Shown piece after piece: positions 36,801 through 48,800 of a stretch of 64,000 nt of DNA. Position numbers and translations under genes: made by a program. The stretch's first letter is position 1; each line of letters starts with the position of its first letter. Source of the DNA: Struthio camelus (lineage: Eukaryota; Chordata; Aves; Struthioniformes; Struthionidae); the NCBI RefSeq assembly GCF_040807025.1, contig NC_090964.1:8766214-8830213 (forward strand), in the 5' to 3' direction. The notes under the pieces were generated by a model. It saw only the letters and a program-made list of their open reading frames with translations, was not told the DNA's origin and did no database searches.

Positions 36801-39800
36801 GGCGGAGGGATGCAGAGAGGCGCGCGGGGAGGAAGCGGGTCGGGTGCAGGGATGCAGAGAGGCGCGCGGGGAGGAAGCGGGTCGGGCGGAGGATGCAGAG
36901 AGGCGCGCGGGGAGGAAGCGGGTCGGGTGCAGGGTGCAGAGAGGCGCGCGGGGAGGAAGCGGGTCGGGTGCAGGGTGCAGAGAGGCGCGTGGGGAGGAAG
37001 TGGGTCGGGCGGAGGATGCAGAGAGGCGCGCGGGGAGGAAGCGGGTCGGGCGGAGGGTGCAGAGAGGCGCGCGGGGAGGAAGCGGGTCGGGCGGAGGGTG
37101 CAGAGAGGCGCGCGGGGAGGAAGCAGGTCGGGCGGAGGGTGCAGAGAGGCGCGCGGGGAGGAAGTGGGTCGGGTGCAGGGATGCAGAGAGGTGCTCTTGG
37201 AGGTGTGCAGAGAGGTGTGCGTGGTGCAAGCAGCATACTGACGGGGGAAGCCACGCAAAGGCCAGGTCCCGCTTCTCCGCCGGCCCGTGCGCTCCCACAG
37301 CTCGCCCGAGAGATGGCTAAAGTCAGCCTAGCTGCACAGACCGTGGCTTCCTTCTGCTCTTCCTCCCCGCGGCCACGTGCCGGTGGCCCCCGCCAGCACC
37401 TCTCCCTGCCGCGCGGAGCACTGGGCTGCCCGGCTGTTTGCCACGGCTGTTTTAGCACAGCCAGCAGGGCCCCGGGGTCCCCGGCACGGGGCTGCTGCGA
37501 GCTCGGAGCAGGGGACCTGTCACTCTGCATCGGGCGAGCCGTGGAAAGCAATTTGCAGGTAAAATGACCCTTTCCCGTGGCCAATTACCCTTGACTGCTG
37601 CAGCCCGGGCGCTTGTTATTCCAGGCAGGATGTCGCGGCACGGCGGCACGGCTCGGCCGCGCTATTAACCAGGTGGAATGAAGCCATTTACTTTTTACAA
37701 AATTGCAAGGACCTCAAGTGAAAATGAGGGAGCCGTGCTTGTCAGCCCCTCTCCCTGCCCGGGCCCGGCCAGGCTGCCCGGCGCGCAGCTGGCTTCGCCC
37801 GCGCTGCCCTTGCACCGCTGCTCGGCCCCGCGCCCCGGTGGGATTTTCGGCTTTGGGCCTGGGCTGCCGGGCCGGTGGCGCGCGCTGGGCAGGAGCGGCG
37901 TGCCGGGGAGATGGCGCAGGGGCCGCAGCTGGCCAGATGTTGCCCCTCGGCCGGCCCCGCGCGGCGCCCGGCGAGGCGCTCTGCCCCGCGTTGGCTGGGT
38001 GCTGTCTCTACCCTGGCCGCTGCCGGTCTCAGCCGATTAGGTGGTGGTGATGAGCCGTGTGTATATATATAATTTTAGCGGGCTTTAGCATTTATGTCAG
38101 GAGCTAAATGTCATTATGGGCAGATCCCCCCGGATAAATCCCTGGACCGTTTCGGCTGCACGGTTATAAATCGCCTCATCTCGAGGGGAACTGCTTGATT
38201 TGATTCCCCCCCCCCCCCCCCGCTTAACATGCAACTCTCTGTGGCAGATTAAGAGCTCAGGGCCTGGGTCAGGTGCTTTCCCACGGGCTCGCAGCCTCGT
38301 CCCAGGCGCTCTGGGCGCCCCTCTGGCAGCACCCTGTCCCCCGGCTTCCGGGCCCCCTGCGCCCCCGACGGGGGGCCGGGGAGGGGGGCACTGGCTGAGG
38401 CTGGGGCTGCCGCCGCCGGGTCGCTGACTCCCGCGCCGGCGCCGTGCCGAGCCCCCGCGAGGGCGAGCGCCTGCGCTCTCCTTCCTTCCCCAAATTACGT
38501 TTGACATCTAATTAAAACCTGGAGGCGCCCAGAGGTAAAATGTTATTGCAGAGAGGGAGTCGCAAGGGTGAGTCGGCGGGTCGGCCGGCCGGGGCCGAGC
38601 GAGCCCGCGCGGCGCCCCGGCGCGTGGGAACGGCCTCTCCGCCGCCCCTCCTGCAGCCGGGGGTGCGCGGCCCGCGCGGAGCCCGCCGTCCCCAAACGCC
38701 GCCCGTCCCCGGGGCGCCCGTGCCGCGGCGATGCTCGGAGCACAGAGCGCCGTTCATGGCGCGCGGGGGGGATCCGTCCGCCCCCGCCAGAGCCCCCAAC
38801 TGGCCCCCCCCGGCGCGGCAAGAATGGGCCCCTTTCAGGGTGGCCGGGGGGTGAATGCCAGGCCTGTGATTCGAGCCTTGGCGGGCGCCCAGCGCTGATC
38901 TCACCAGGGTGCCGCGGCCGCGCGCTGGCGGGTGCCCAGGCGCTCCCCGTCGCCCTGCACGGGGCTGGGGGCACGCTGCTTCGCGGCGCCTGCTCCAGCG
39001 GGACGGGTCGGGGCCTCGCAGGGTGACGCTGGGCGCCTTGCACCCATGCGACGTGGGCAGCGCTGCCCGCGTGTCTGGGTGCTGGCAGCTCGCCGTCCTG
39101 GTGGGCTCAGCTCTTTGCAGAGCGCCCCGGAGGGGATGCAGCCCCGTGGCATCCTGCGGTGTCCTGCAGCCCCGCGGTGTCCTGCAGCCCCTCAGCATCC
39201 TGCAGCCCCACCACGTCCTGCAGTGTCCTGCAGCCCCACGGTGTCCTGCAGCCCCTCAGCATCCTGCAGCCCCGCCACGTCCTGCAGTGTCCTGCAGCCC
39301 CACGGCGTCCTGCAGCCCCTCAGCATCCTGCAGCCCCATGGTGCCCTGCAGCCCTGCGGCGTGCTGTGGCGTCCTGCAGCCCCATGGCGTCCTGCAGCCC
39401 CATGGCGTCCTGCAGCCCCGCGGCGTCCTGCAGCCCTGCGGCATCCTGCAGCCCCATGGTGGCCTGTGGCTGGAGTTTGCTCGGGCTCCAGTTTCCCCTT
39501 GCATCCAACTCGGGCCCCCCCAGGACGTGGCCGCCGGGGCGGTGGTGCCGGGACGGGGCCATGCCTGCCGTGCCATAGGCTGCCAGCCTCGTGGGGACGT
39601 GCCTGGGCTCAGGGGACATCGTGCAGTCCCCAGAAAGATGCCCCTTCCCTCGGCATGCCCGGCGGCCCTGTGGTGACGGCCGATGATTTAGGGCTCTCCG
39701 AAGGAAATTGAATTTGGTGTCTCTGTCGAACACCGCTGGGGAGAGCACCCTCGTATTTTCTCTGGATTTACGGTCTGCTGCCGGCTCGCGCGGAGGCGTG

Positions 39801-42800
39801 CGGGTTTGCGCCGCGTGGCTAGCAGCCCCTCGGCTGCCTGCGGGGCTCCCGCGGGCCGCGGCGAGCAGCTGCCCGGCGCGCACGGGCCGCGCGCGGCTTA
39901 GACCTGAGTTGCAGGCAAAAGGCAGGGAATTTGGGTCTGTTTTATGGCACTCCTAAGCGTCCGGGCTGCCGTCCCGGGATTTGCCCGGACGGGGTCGTTT
40001 GCTGCCCCCAAACGCCGCCTGCGCTGCTGGGCGCCGCAGGCAGGCCGGGGACCCCCGCACCGGCGCCCGCCTCTCCGCCGAGCCCTCCGCCTGCCAGTTA
40101 ATTTCACGCCAAGCGCTCGTGATGGATCTCTCGTTATTTTTGGTGAGCCGAGCCGTAAATTTGTGGCACCTCACTGCAGCAATGTGCTAAGGGGCGAAGG
40201 GAGAGCGCGCGGCGCTGCGCCCCCCTGCCCGCCGGCCCCCCGGGCACCCAGCGCATCGGGATTTTGGCAGTCTCGCCGGGCCTGCAGGACCGCCTTTCGT
40301 CTGGCAGCTTCTGTCTCTGGAGGCTGATTTCAGCCCAAATTGGTTAAAAAAAAAGGGAAAAGGCGGGGAGCTGTCAGGTCGGGGATGTTCTTCGGTGATG
40401 CGCCCCTCACCGGAGCCCTTCTCTCCCTTGCAGGCAATGGGGTCGAGGAGAACCAGAAGGTGAAGACCCAGTGGCCCCGCTCGGCGGACGAGCCCGGCGT
40501 CTACATGGCCCAGACAGGTAGGGCGCTGGCGGAGGCGCCGCGGCGGAGGGGGGTCCCGCGCGGAGGGGGATGGCTTTGCCCCGGCGCCGTCTCCGCGGCC
40601 GTAACAAAACCAGGCGGGAAAGTTTCCCGGGGGGGGCGACGAGGAGGCAACGCTGGTCCCGGCGCCCGCCCGGCCGCGGGAGCGATGAAGACGGAGCGAC
40701 TTCCTTTGCTTCCTGCCCGTGCACTGACTTAATTTGCTCCGTGTATATATTTCTCTTTGCACTTTCCTCTGAGGGTTGTAAAGCTGAAAAAAAAAAAAAA
40801 CATTAATTGTTTCGTTCAAACGTATTTATTTGGCAAATTCATCTGGGTAATTTGAGGGCACTGCCCCCTCTTCCCCCCCGCCCGCAGCAGGTCCTGATTT
40901 ATGGTGCGAGGGCTGCGAGGCAGCGGCGAGATGGACGAGTCCCCGGGCGGGAGGGATGCTCGGCCCGTGTGCCTGGCATGCAGATCCGCCCGGGCGCTCG
41001 CCGGGGCCCTGCGCCGCGGGCCGGCGCGCGGGGCACCCTGGCAAGCCCGAAACAGCAGCCGGGAGCACGCTGCTCGCTCGAACCTGCCGCTGTGCCAGCT
41101 CCCGCCGGCGTTTCCAGCCTCGAGGCGTGAGCCCCGAGGGGCGAATCGCCCCGGCCGTTGGGTTCCCGCGTGGCTGCCGCCGCGCTCCGGCACCTCCGCG
41201 GGAGCCCTGTTGCGGCTGATGCGCGCTCCCGTCTGTCTGCAGGACAAATCGTACCCTTCAGAGCCCTCCTCCGTATCGTCCTTTTTAATTTAAACTGATG
41301 GCCTTTCCTTCTGGCCTGTCCAATAGCTTCAGATAGATCATCGAGCTTAATAAGAGCTGGGTGGTTGCACATGTCGATACCGCGCCGGCGTGGGGAGGAG
41401 AGGGAGCGGAGCGGGGCGCTGGGCTCGGGTCCGGCACCCGCGTGCTCGCGACCCGTTTCCTCCGTCCGGCGGGTCGCTGCCGTGGGAGCCGCGGCGCCGG
41501 CTCCTTGGCCGTGCCGGCGTCCGCGGGGCCGTTCGGGAGCCTCGTCCCCGTCCCCGTGGGACCCCCGGCGGCCGGCCAGGAGGGGCGCCCGGCGCTCACG
41601 CGCGTGTCTCTCCGCAGGAGACCCCGCGGCCGAGGAGTGGTCCCAGTGGAGCGTCTGCTCGCTGACGTGCGGGCAAGGCTCCCAGGTGCGGACGCGCTCC
41701 TGCGTCTCGTCTCCCTACGGGACGCTGTGCAGCGGGCTGCTGCGGGAGACGCGCACCTGCAATAACACGGCCACCTGCCCAGGTACCGGCGCCGCGGGCC
41801 CGCGGGGGCTCGGGGAGGGGGTCCGGCGGCGGCCCGGGGGGCGCTACCTGCCTCCCCGGGGGGATTTCTGGGGGTCTCCCGGGGAGCCGGCGGGTCTGTG
41901 CCGTGTTGGGAGCGGGGCGATGCTGGCGGTGCCGGAGGGTCCGCGGGGGCGACGCTGGCTTCGTCCGGCCGTGCCGGCGCGGCTGCTGGGAGCAGGCGTT
42001 TCCCACCCCGCTGCATCGCGGGCTGCTCCGACCTCCCCGGCGGCGCCACGCCGTCGTCTTGCTGTATCGGCTCTCGGCACGCGCCGTGGGGAGCAGCGGG
42101 GCTGGGGCGGCGCGCGAAGCGGGGGCAGCGTCGCTGGCGTGGCTGACCCGTCCCGTCCCGTCCCGTCCTGCTGGCCCTGCTGCCTTCTCCTTCGCGAGGC
42201 TGTGGGTTTGATTTTGGGAGCAGCTCGGCGGGTGGCACCTTTCCATCCTCCTGCCCCCGCGCACCCAGCTTGTCCCTCCCGGCTCCGGTTTGACACCGGG
42301 GCTCCCCCGGGACAGAGGGTGTTTCCAAGGCCGGGGGCCGGGGGAAGCTGGCACCTGCGCCGTGGGTCGCGGGGCCGGGAGGTCTCCGGGGCCAGCGATC
42401 GCCGTCCCTGCCGGCATCGGCAGTGCGGAGATGTGGGGTGCAGGCAGGAGCCGCCCCGTGCGCCCGCCGTGGGGTCCGTGCGTCTCGTGAGGGGTCTGGA
42501 CAGACGGCGGGGTTCGGCAGGGCCCCGGAGCCGCCGTGCCACGTCCAGCCTGCCCTGGGAGGTGTCGGGGAGCGCCGCTGGGGCTCCTCGGCGTGGAGAG
42601 CATCCTTCGGGGCGCTTGGGAGCCAGCCGGGTCCTGGCTCGCTGCGCGGGAGAGCCGAGCTCGCGCGGCTGCAGTGCACGGCGGGGACGGCCGCGGTGCT
42701 GAGCCCAGCCGGCGCGGCGGCACGCGGACGCGGCGGCCCGGGCTCCGCCGGCTGTCCCCAGCGGGCAGATGTGCGCGGGGCAGAAAGCGGCGGCGGCGGC

Positions 42801-45800
42801 GGCTGCGTGCGCACGAGGCCTTTGGGGTTCGCGCCAGGATGTGACGGTGGGGAAGAAGCAGCTGGTGGGAGACGGAGGGAGCTGGGCACTGTGCCCAGGT
42901 CCCGGGATGCGAGGGGGCTCCGATGCCCGGCACCCCTCGGGGCCGAGCCCGGCTCTTTGCCAGGCGGCCAAGGGAGGAAGAGGAGGAAGAGGAGGAGGAG
43001 GCGGCGGCGGCGGGGGGAGTCCCTGTGCACTCCCCGGGGGCCCCGCAGGCGAGCGGCCGGGAGCGCCAGCCTGACCGCGCTGTGCTGTGTTGCAGTTCAC
43101 GGCGCGTGGGAGGAGTGGTCCCCGTGGAGCCTGTGCTCGGTGACCTGCGGGCGAGGGGCCAGGACCAGGACGCGGCGGTGCGTGGCCCCGCAGCACGGAG
43201 GGAAAGCCTGCGAGGGCCCCGAGGTGCAGGCCAAGCCCTGCAATATCGCGATCTGCCCGGGTTAGTACCTCCCTCCCCTTCTCCGCTTCGCTCCCTGCCC
43301 TCCTCTCGCACCTCCTCGTCGCCCGGCCCCAGCTCGGAAGAGCCCGGAGGTGAGAGCGAGGGGCTTGTGCCCGGTGCAGGGCCCTGCTAGAAACGGGGCT
43401 GTGCCCCGTCCCAGGCGGCCGGAGAGCCGGCTCCCGTCCCCCGGGTGCAGGACCGCCTGCCCCGTCCCGCTGCGGGACTCGCTCCCGGCAGGAGCGCGGG
43501 ACCTGCCCGCGGGGCACAGAAACTTGGGCAGAAGCAGCAGGACAGACTGGGGCCGAGCGAGAGCCTGGGACGGGGGCAGCTGCGATGCCCCGACGTGCCC
43601 CAGATGCCCCCTTTGCCAGCAGGATGCTTGGTCCCGCTGCGGTCCCCCGCGGCGATCCCCTGCTGCGGTCCCTGTGCCTGCGATGGCCGCGGCCGCCTCG
43701 GCGTTGCCGTGACCTCTCTGCAGCTCCCCTGCCGGAGAGCCAGGGGTCGTTTCTGCTCCCTCCCCGCCGCTGATAAGCGGTGTGACCCCCCCGGCGGGCC
43801 CGTGCGGGGGCCGTGGGGAGGCGCTGGAGGTGGCGAAGGCGCAAGGGCTGCGGGTGGGTCTGTGCGCGGGTGGCAGTGCCGTCTCTGTCCCTTCCTCCCG
43901 CGCGGCTGAAGCGGCAGTGGCGGCTGGGGGGTTTCTGCGGCGATGGCCGGGGATGCTGCGTCGGGGCCGGCAGGCTGGGGGGGATCCCCAGGCCGCAGAC
44001 CGGCCGGCACGGGGAGGGAGCCAGGGAGCCCGTGGTGAAGTGGCGTCCCGTCGTGGGCAGCGGCGCCGGGGGCTCGCACCGTCGCGGGGAGCGGTGCCAG
44101 GGGCTCCCACCATCGTGGGGAGTGGCACCGGGGGCTCACACCGTTGCAGGGAGCGGTGCCGAGGGCTCATCCTGTCGCAGGGAGCGGTGCCGGCAGCTCG
44201 TACCGTCGTGGGCACTGGTGCCTGCGTGGGGCTTGCACCGTTGCAGGGAGCAGTGCCTGGGGCTCACACCACCGCGGCAAGTGGTGCTGGGGGCTTGCAC
44301 CGTCACAGCGAGCGGTGCTGGGGGCTTACGCTGTTGCAGCGAGCAATGCCCGGGGGCTTGAGCCGTTGCAGGGAGCAATGCCTGTTGCAGGGAGCAGCGC
44401 CAGGGGCTCACACCGTTGCAGCAAGCAGTGCTGGGGCCTCGCACCGTTGCAGCGAGGCTTGCACTGCAGTGGGAAGCAATGCCAGGGACTCGCCGTGGGC
44501 CATGCCGGTGTGGACACACCGCAGGGCGGGCATTTCTGTGCAGCGGGGTTGTAGGACCAGCTGCTCTGGATCTGGGGGCCAGCCCTGGTGACGGACCCCC
44601 GGCTGGGGCAGGGTTCACCTTGGACCCTTTGGGTCGCCGGGGCCTTTTGCGGGAGTGGAGCCGGCAGCGTCGGTAGGTTGGACCCGTTGCCTGGAGAGCA
44701 GCCGGGGGGCCGCGGCGTGGGGAGCTGCGGCGGCCGGCGGGTGCGGGCTGACGGCGCTCTCCTGTGCTTCCCCGCAGTGGAGGGCCAGTGGCTGGAGTGG
44801 GGCGCCTGGAGCCGCTGCTCGGTCACCTGCTCCAACGGGACGCAGCAGCGGACGCGCAAGTGCAGCGTCTCGGCCCACGCCTGGGCCGAGTGCCGGGGGG
44901 CTCACGCCGACGCCAGGGAGTGCTCCAACCCCACGTGTCCCAGTAAGGCCCTGCACGCGCTGGGAGGACGGTGGGGACGCGAGGGGGCAGTGGTCCATGG
45001 CACGGGGCACGGTGCGGAGTGAGTGGCAGGCCGGTGCAGGGCACAGTGGCACGCTGCTGCAGGGCACAGCGGCACGCCGGTGCATGGCACGGTGGTGCGC
45101 AGCGCGCTGCTGCAGGGCACAGCAGTGCACGGCACACCGGTGCATGGCACAGCAGTGCATGGCACGCCGGTGCAGGGCACAGCGGCACGCGGCACGCTGA
45201 TTCGGGGCACGGCGGCACGCCGATGCAGGGCACGGTGGCACGCGGCACGCCGGTGCAGGGCATGGCGGTGCATGGCACGCCGGTGCAGGGCACGGCGGCG
45301 CGCAGCCGGGCCGTGCGTCACCCCCAAGGCTGCCGTCTCGCCGTCGGCGTGGGTCGGCGCCGGGCAGCGTGGCTGCCGAAACCCCACGCGCCTCCTCCCC
45401 GGCGGATGCGGTCGCACGGGGAGCACAAACATGTGGGCGATGCCGTGGATTCGCAGCTGTCTCCCGCGTGCCGGTTCCTCCCCCCGGTCGCATCCCAGCC
45501 GGAAGAGCTGGGGATTCATGCCGTGTCCTCAGCCCCCTTCCCGCGCTCGCCCCCCCCGCGTCTCGGCTGACTCACCCTGCGCTGAGCTCAGCCCGGACCC
45601 CGGCGCGCGGCTCCGCTGACGCACCGCCGCCGCCTCCATCCTCTCGCCGACGTGGGTTCGGAGGCAGGCGAGGGTTTGTGAGCCGGCACCTGCCGGTGCC
45701 GCGTGTCCCTCGGGGGTCCCCGCGCCGGGTGCCGTGCCCTGGAGGGCGCCGGGAGCCGCCTGCGCCCCGCTGGCCGCAGCAGCGCCTGCTCGGCTGCATT

Positions 45801-48800
45801 TTGGGTGCGCAGGGGCAGCTCTGGGGCTGTCGCTCGGTGGGGCTGAGCCCTGGCCCTGTCCCGCTGTCCCCTCGGGGGTCCCTGGTGGGGCTGGGGAGAG
45901 GTGGCTGCAGCCCAGGCTGGGACACCCAGCCCTTGGCGGGGGGACGCCGGGCGGATGCGAGGTGACGGCGGGGGGAATCACGCAGCTGGTGACCTTTAAA
46001 TGTCACACGCCTGCTGCAAACGGTCTGGAAAAGCCCCGGGGCGCTGCACCCCCCCCCCCAGCTCCCCAGCTCACGCGGGGGATTCGGGGCCGGCCGCCTG
46101 CCTTCCCCGCTCCGGGCGGCCCGCGCATCCCGGGACACGTCGCGTCCCTCCTCCGCCACCCGGCTGCCTCCGGAGGGGAGCGAAGGGCCCCAGGACGGAC
46201 CCCGCGTTCCCGTCCTGCCCTTCGACTCCGCTGCTGGCAGACGGGTGCTGGGCTCCCCGGCGGGGCTGCCCGGGGGGCCGGCGGGCTGCCTGGGGGCCTT
46301 CCAACGCGATTTAAACAAGCGATCAGCGGAGTTAATAGCCTGTGGAAGACGTGATGCGCTGTGGGTGGGCGCTGCCGGGACCCCCCCGCGCGGCCGGGAC
46401 CCCCCGCGCGGCCGGGCGCTCACGGCGCGGCGCTGCCGCCCCTGCAGCCGACGGCAAGTGGGGCCCCTGGAACCACTGGAGCCTCTGCTCCAAGACCTGC
46501 GACACGGGCTGGCAGCGGCGCTTCCGCATGTGCGAGGGCACCGGCGTGCAGGGCTACCCCTGCGAGGGCACCGGCGAGGAGGTGAAGACCTGCAACGAGA
46601 AGAAGTGCCCAGGTAGCGGCGGGCGCCCCCGGCGCGGCCCCGGGCCGGCCCCCGGGCTCGGGCTGCCCGTCACCCGCCGTGTCCCCCCGCTCCCCGCAGC
46701 CTACCACGAGATGTGCAAGGACGAGTACGTCATGCTGATGACCTGGAAGAAAACGGCCGCCGGGGAGATCATCTACAACAAATGTCCCCCCAACGCCACC
46801 GGTGAGGGGTCGTGGCGGCGGGCTGCGGGTGCTGCACCAGCGTCCCCCACTCGGGGGGGGCGCTGGGGGGGCTGTTTCGGGGCAGGGACCAAACCCTTTG
46901 CCCGTGTTGTGTTTGCCGCGCAGGGTCCGCCAGCCGCCGGTGCCTGCTGAACGCGCACGGGGTGGCGTACTGGGGGCTGCCCAGCTTCGCCCGCTGCGTC
47001 TCGCACGAGTACCGATACTTGCATCTCTCAGTAGGTGCACGCTCGGGCGCCGAACCCGTCCCTCCCCTCCGCCGCCGGCCCCCCGCTGCTGCCCCCAGCT
47101 GCTGCACCAGCCGCTGCCGCCGGGGAGCGGTTCATAGCGACCGAAGGCGACCGCCGCGGCTGCCCCCGGCCCGGGGAGAGCCGCCGGTCCCCGTGTGCCG
47201 GCTTGCGCCGGCGGTCGGGGCGCTGCGTGGGGAAACCGAGGCAGGCGGCGCTGGGCGGGCCGGCCGGCAGCCCGGCTGGAGCTGCAAGGGGAGCCCGAGC
47301 GCCGCGTCCCCCGGGAAGGGCTCGCAGCGCGGCCAGCCCCTGCCAGCCCCCCCCTTGTCTCCCGCCGCCGCTCTAATTAATGTAATTAGCTCCTCTGCAG
47401 AGCGTCCCCAGGGCTCCCGCCTTCCCTGGCCCGGCTCCGGGCACGGTGACGGGAGGGGTCCCCGGGGTGGGTGCCCCGCGGCGGGTGACGCCTGTGTCCC
47501 TCTTGCAAGCTGCGGGAGCACCTGGCCAAGGGGCAGCGGGTGCTGGCGGGCGAGGGCATGTCGCAGGTGGTGCGGAGCCTGCTGGAGCTCGTGGCCCGCA
47601 AGACCTACTACAGCGGGGACCTGCTCTTCTCCGTGGAGATCCTGCGCAACGTCACCGACACCTTCAAGAGGGCCACCTACACCCCGTCCTCCGAGGACGT
47701 GCAGGTAGCCGGCCGGGATCCCGTCCCCGGGCTGGCTCCGGCTGCGGCGGGCACTGGCGGCCGGGCGCCTGCGGACCCCAGCCCCGCTGACCCCCCTTCC
47801 GCAGCGCTTCTTCCAGGTGGTGAGCTACATGGTGGACTCGGAGAACCGGGACAAGTGGGAGGACGCGCAGCAGGTGAGCTGGGGAAGGGGCTGGCGTGGG
47901 TGCATCCCCCCGCCACCTTCCCGGCTGCTGCCGGAGCTGGGCCCTCTCCCGCGCCCACAGGTCTCGCCCGGCTCCGTGCACCTGATGAAGGTGGTGGAGG
48001 ACTTCATCCACCTGGTGGGGGATGCGCTGAAGGCCTTCCAGAGCTCCCTCATCGTCACCGACAACCTGGGTGAGCGCTGGGGCCGTGCCGGGGCGGGCAC
48101 GCGAGCTGGAGCGGGCACGTGAGCCGCCCGTGATGCCCGCTCTGCCCTGCCAGTGATCAGCATCCAGAGAGAGCCCGTCTCCGCCGTCTCCAGCGACATC
48201 AACTTTCCCATGAAGGGGCGCCGGGGCATGAAGGACTGGGCCCGCAACTCCGAGGACAAGCTCTTCATCCCCAAGGAGGTGCTGAGCCTCTCCTCTGCTG
48301 GTAAGGCAGGGCTGCGGGGCCGCGCGAGCCTGCACGTGTGTGAGCGTGCACAGATGGGAGCATGTGTCTGAGCATGCACGTGTGTGCACGTGTGTGAGCG
48401 TGCACAGGTGTGTGCACGTGTGTGAGCATGCACAGATGGGAGCATGTGTCTGAGCATGTACGTGTGTGCACGTGTGTGAGCGTGCACAGGTGTGTGCACG
48501 TGTGTGAGCGTGCACAGATGGGAGCATGTGTCTGAGCATGTACGTGTGTGCACGTGTGTGAGCGTGCACAGGTGTGTGCACGTGTGTGAGCATGCACAGA
48601 TGGGAGCATGTGTCTGAGCATGCACATGTGTGTGCACGTGTGTGAGCGTGCACAGGTGTGTGCACGTGTGTGAGCATGCACAGATGGGAGCATGTGTCTG
48701 AGCATGCACGTGTGTGTGCACGTGTGTGAGCGTGCACAGGTGTGTGCACGTGTGTGAGCATGCACAGATGGGAGCATGTGTCTGAGCATGCACGTGTGTG

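Larger units (their letters stand above)
41783..46447. other. introns between the four thrombospondin-repeat exons (other than the listed VNTRs)
   Basis: Introns 41783-43095, 43261-44777 and 44943-46447 are GC-rich. They hold the two VNTRs listed at 44.05 and 45.03 kb, a (CGG)-like purine run at about 42965-43015, and no further exon. A fifth thrombospondin repeat, as in ADGRB1, is not present in this interval. Confidence 0.6.

Noticed and set aside
30044..37584. Six overlapping giant open frames (about 1,180-2,500 codons) on both strands
   Set aside because: They arise because the 41-base repeat unit lacks stop codons in all six frames and is not a multiple of three. Only the first 781 bases of one of them (30044-30824) are real coding sequence.
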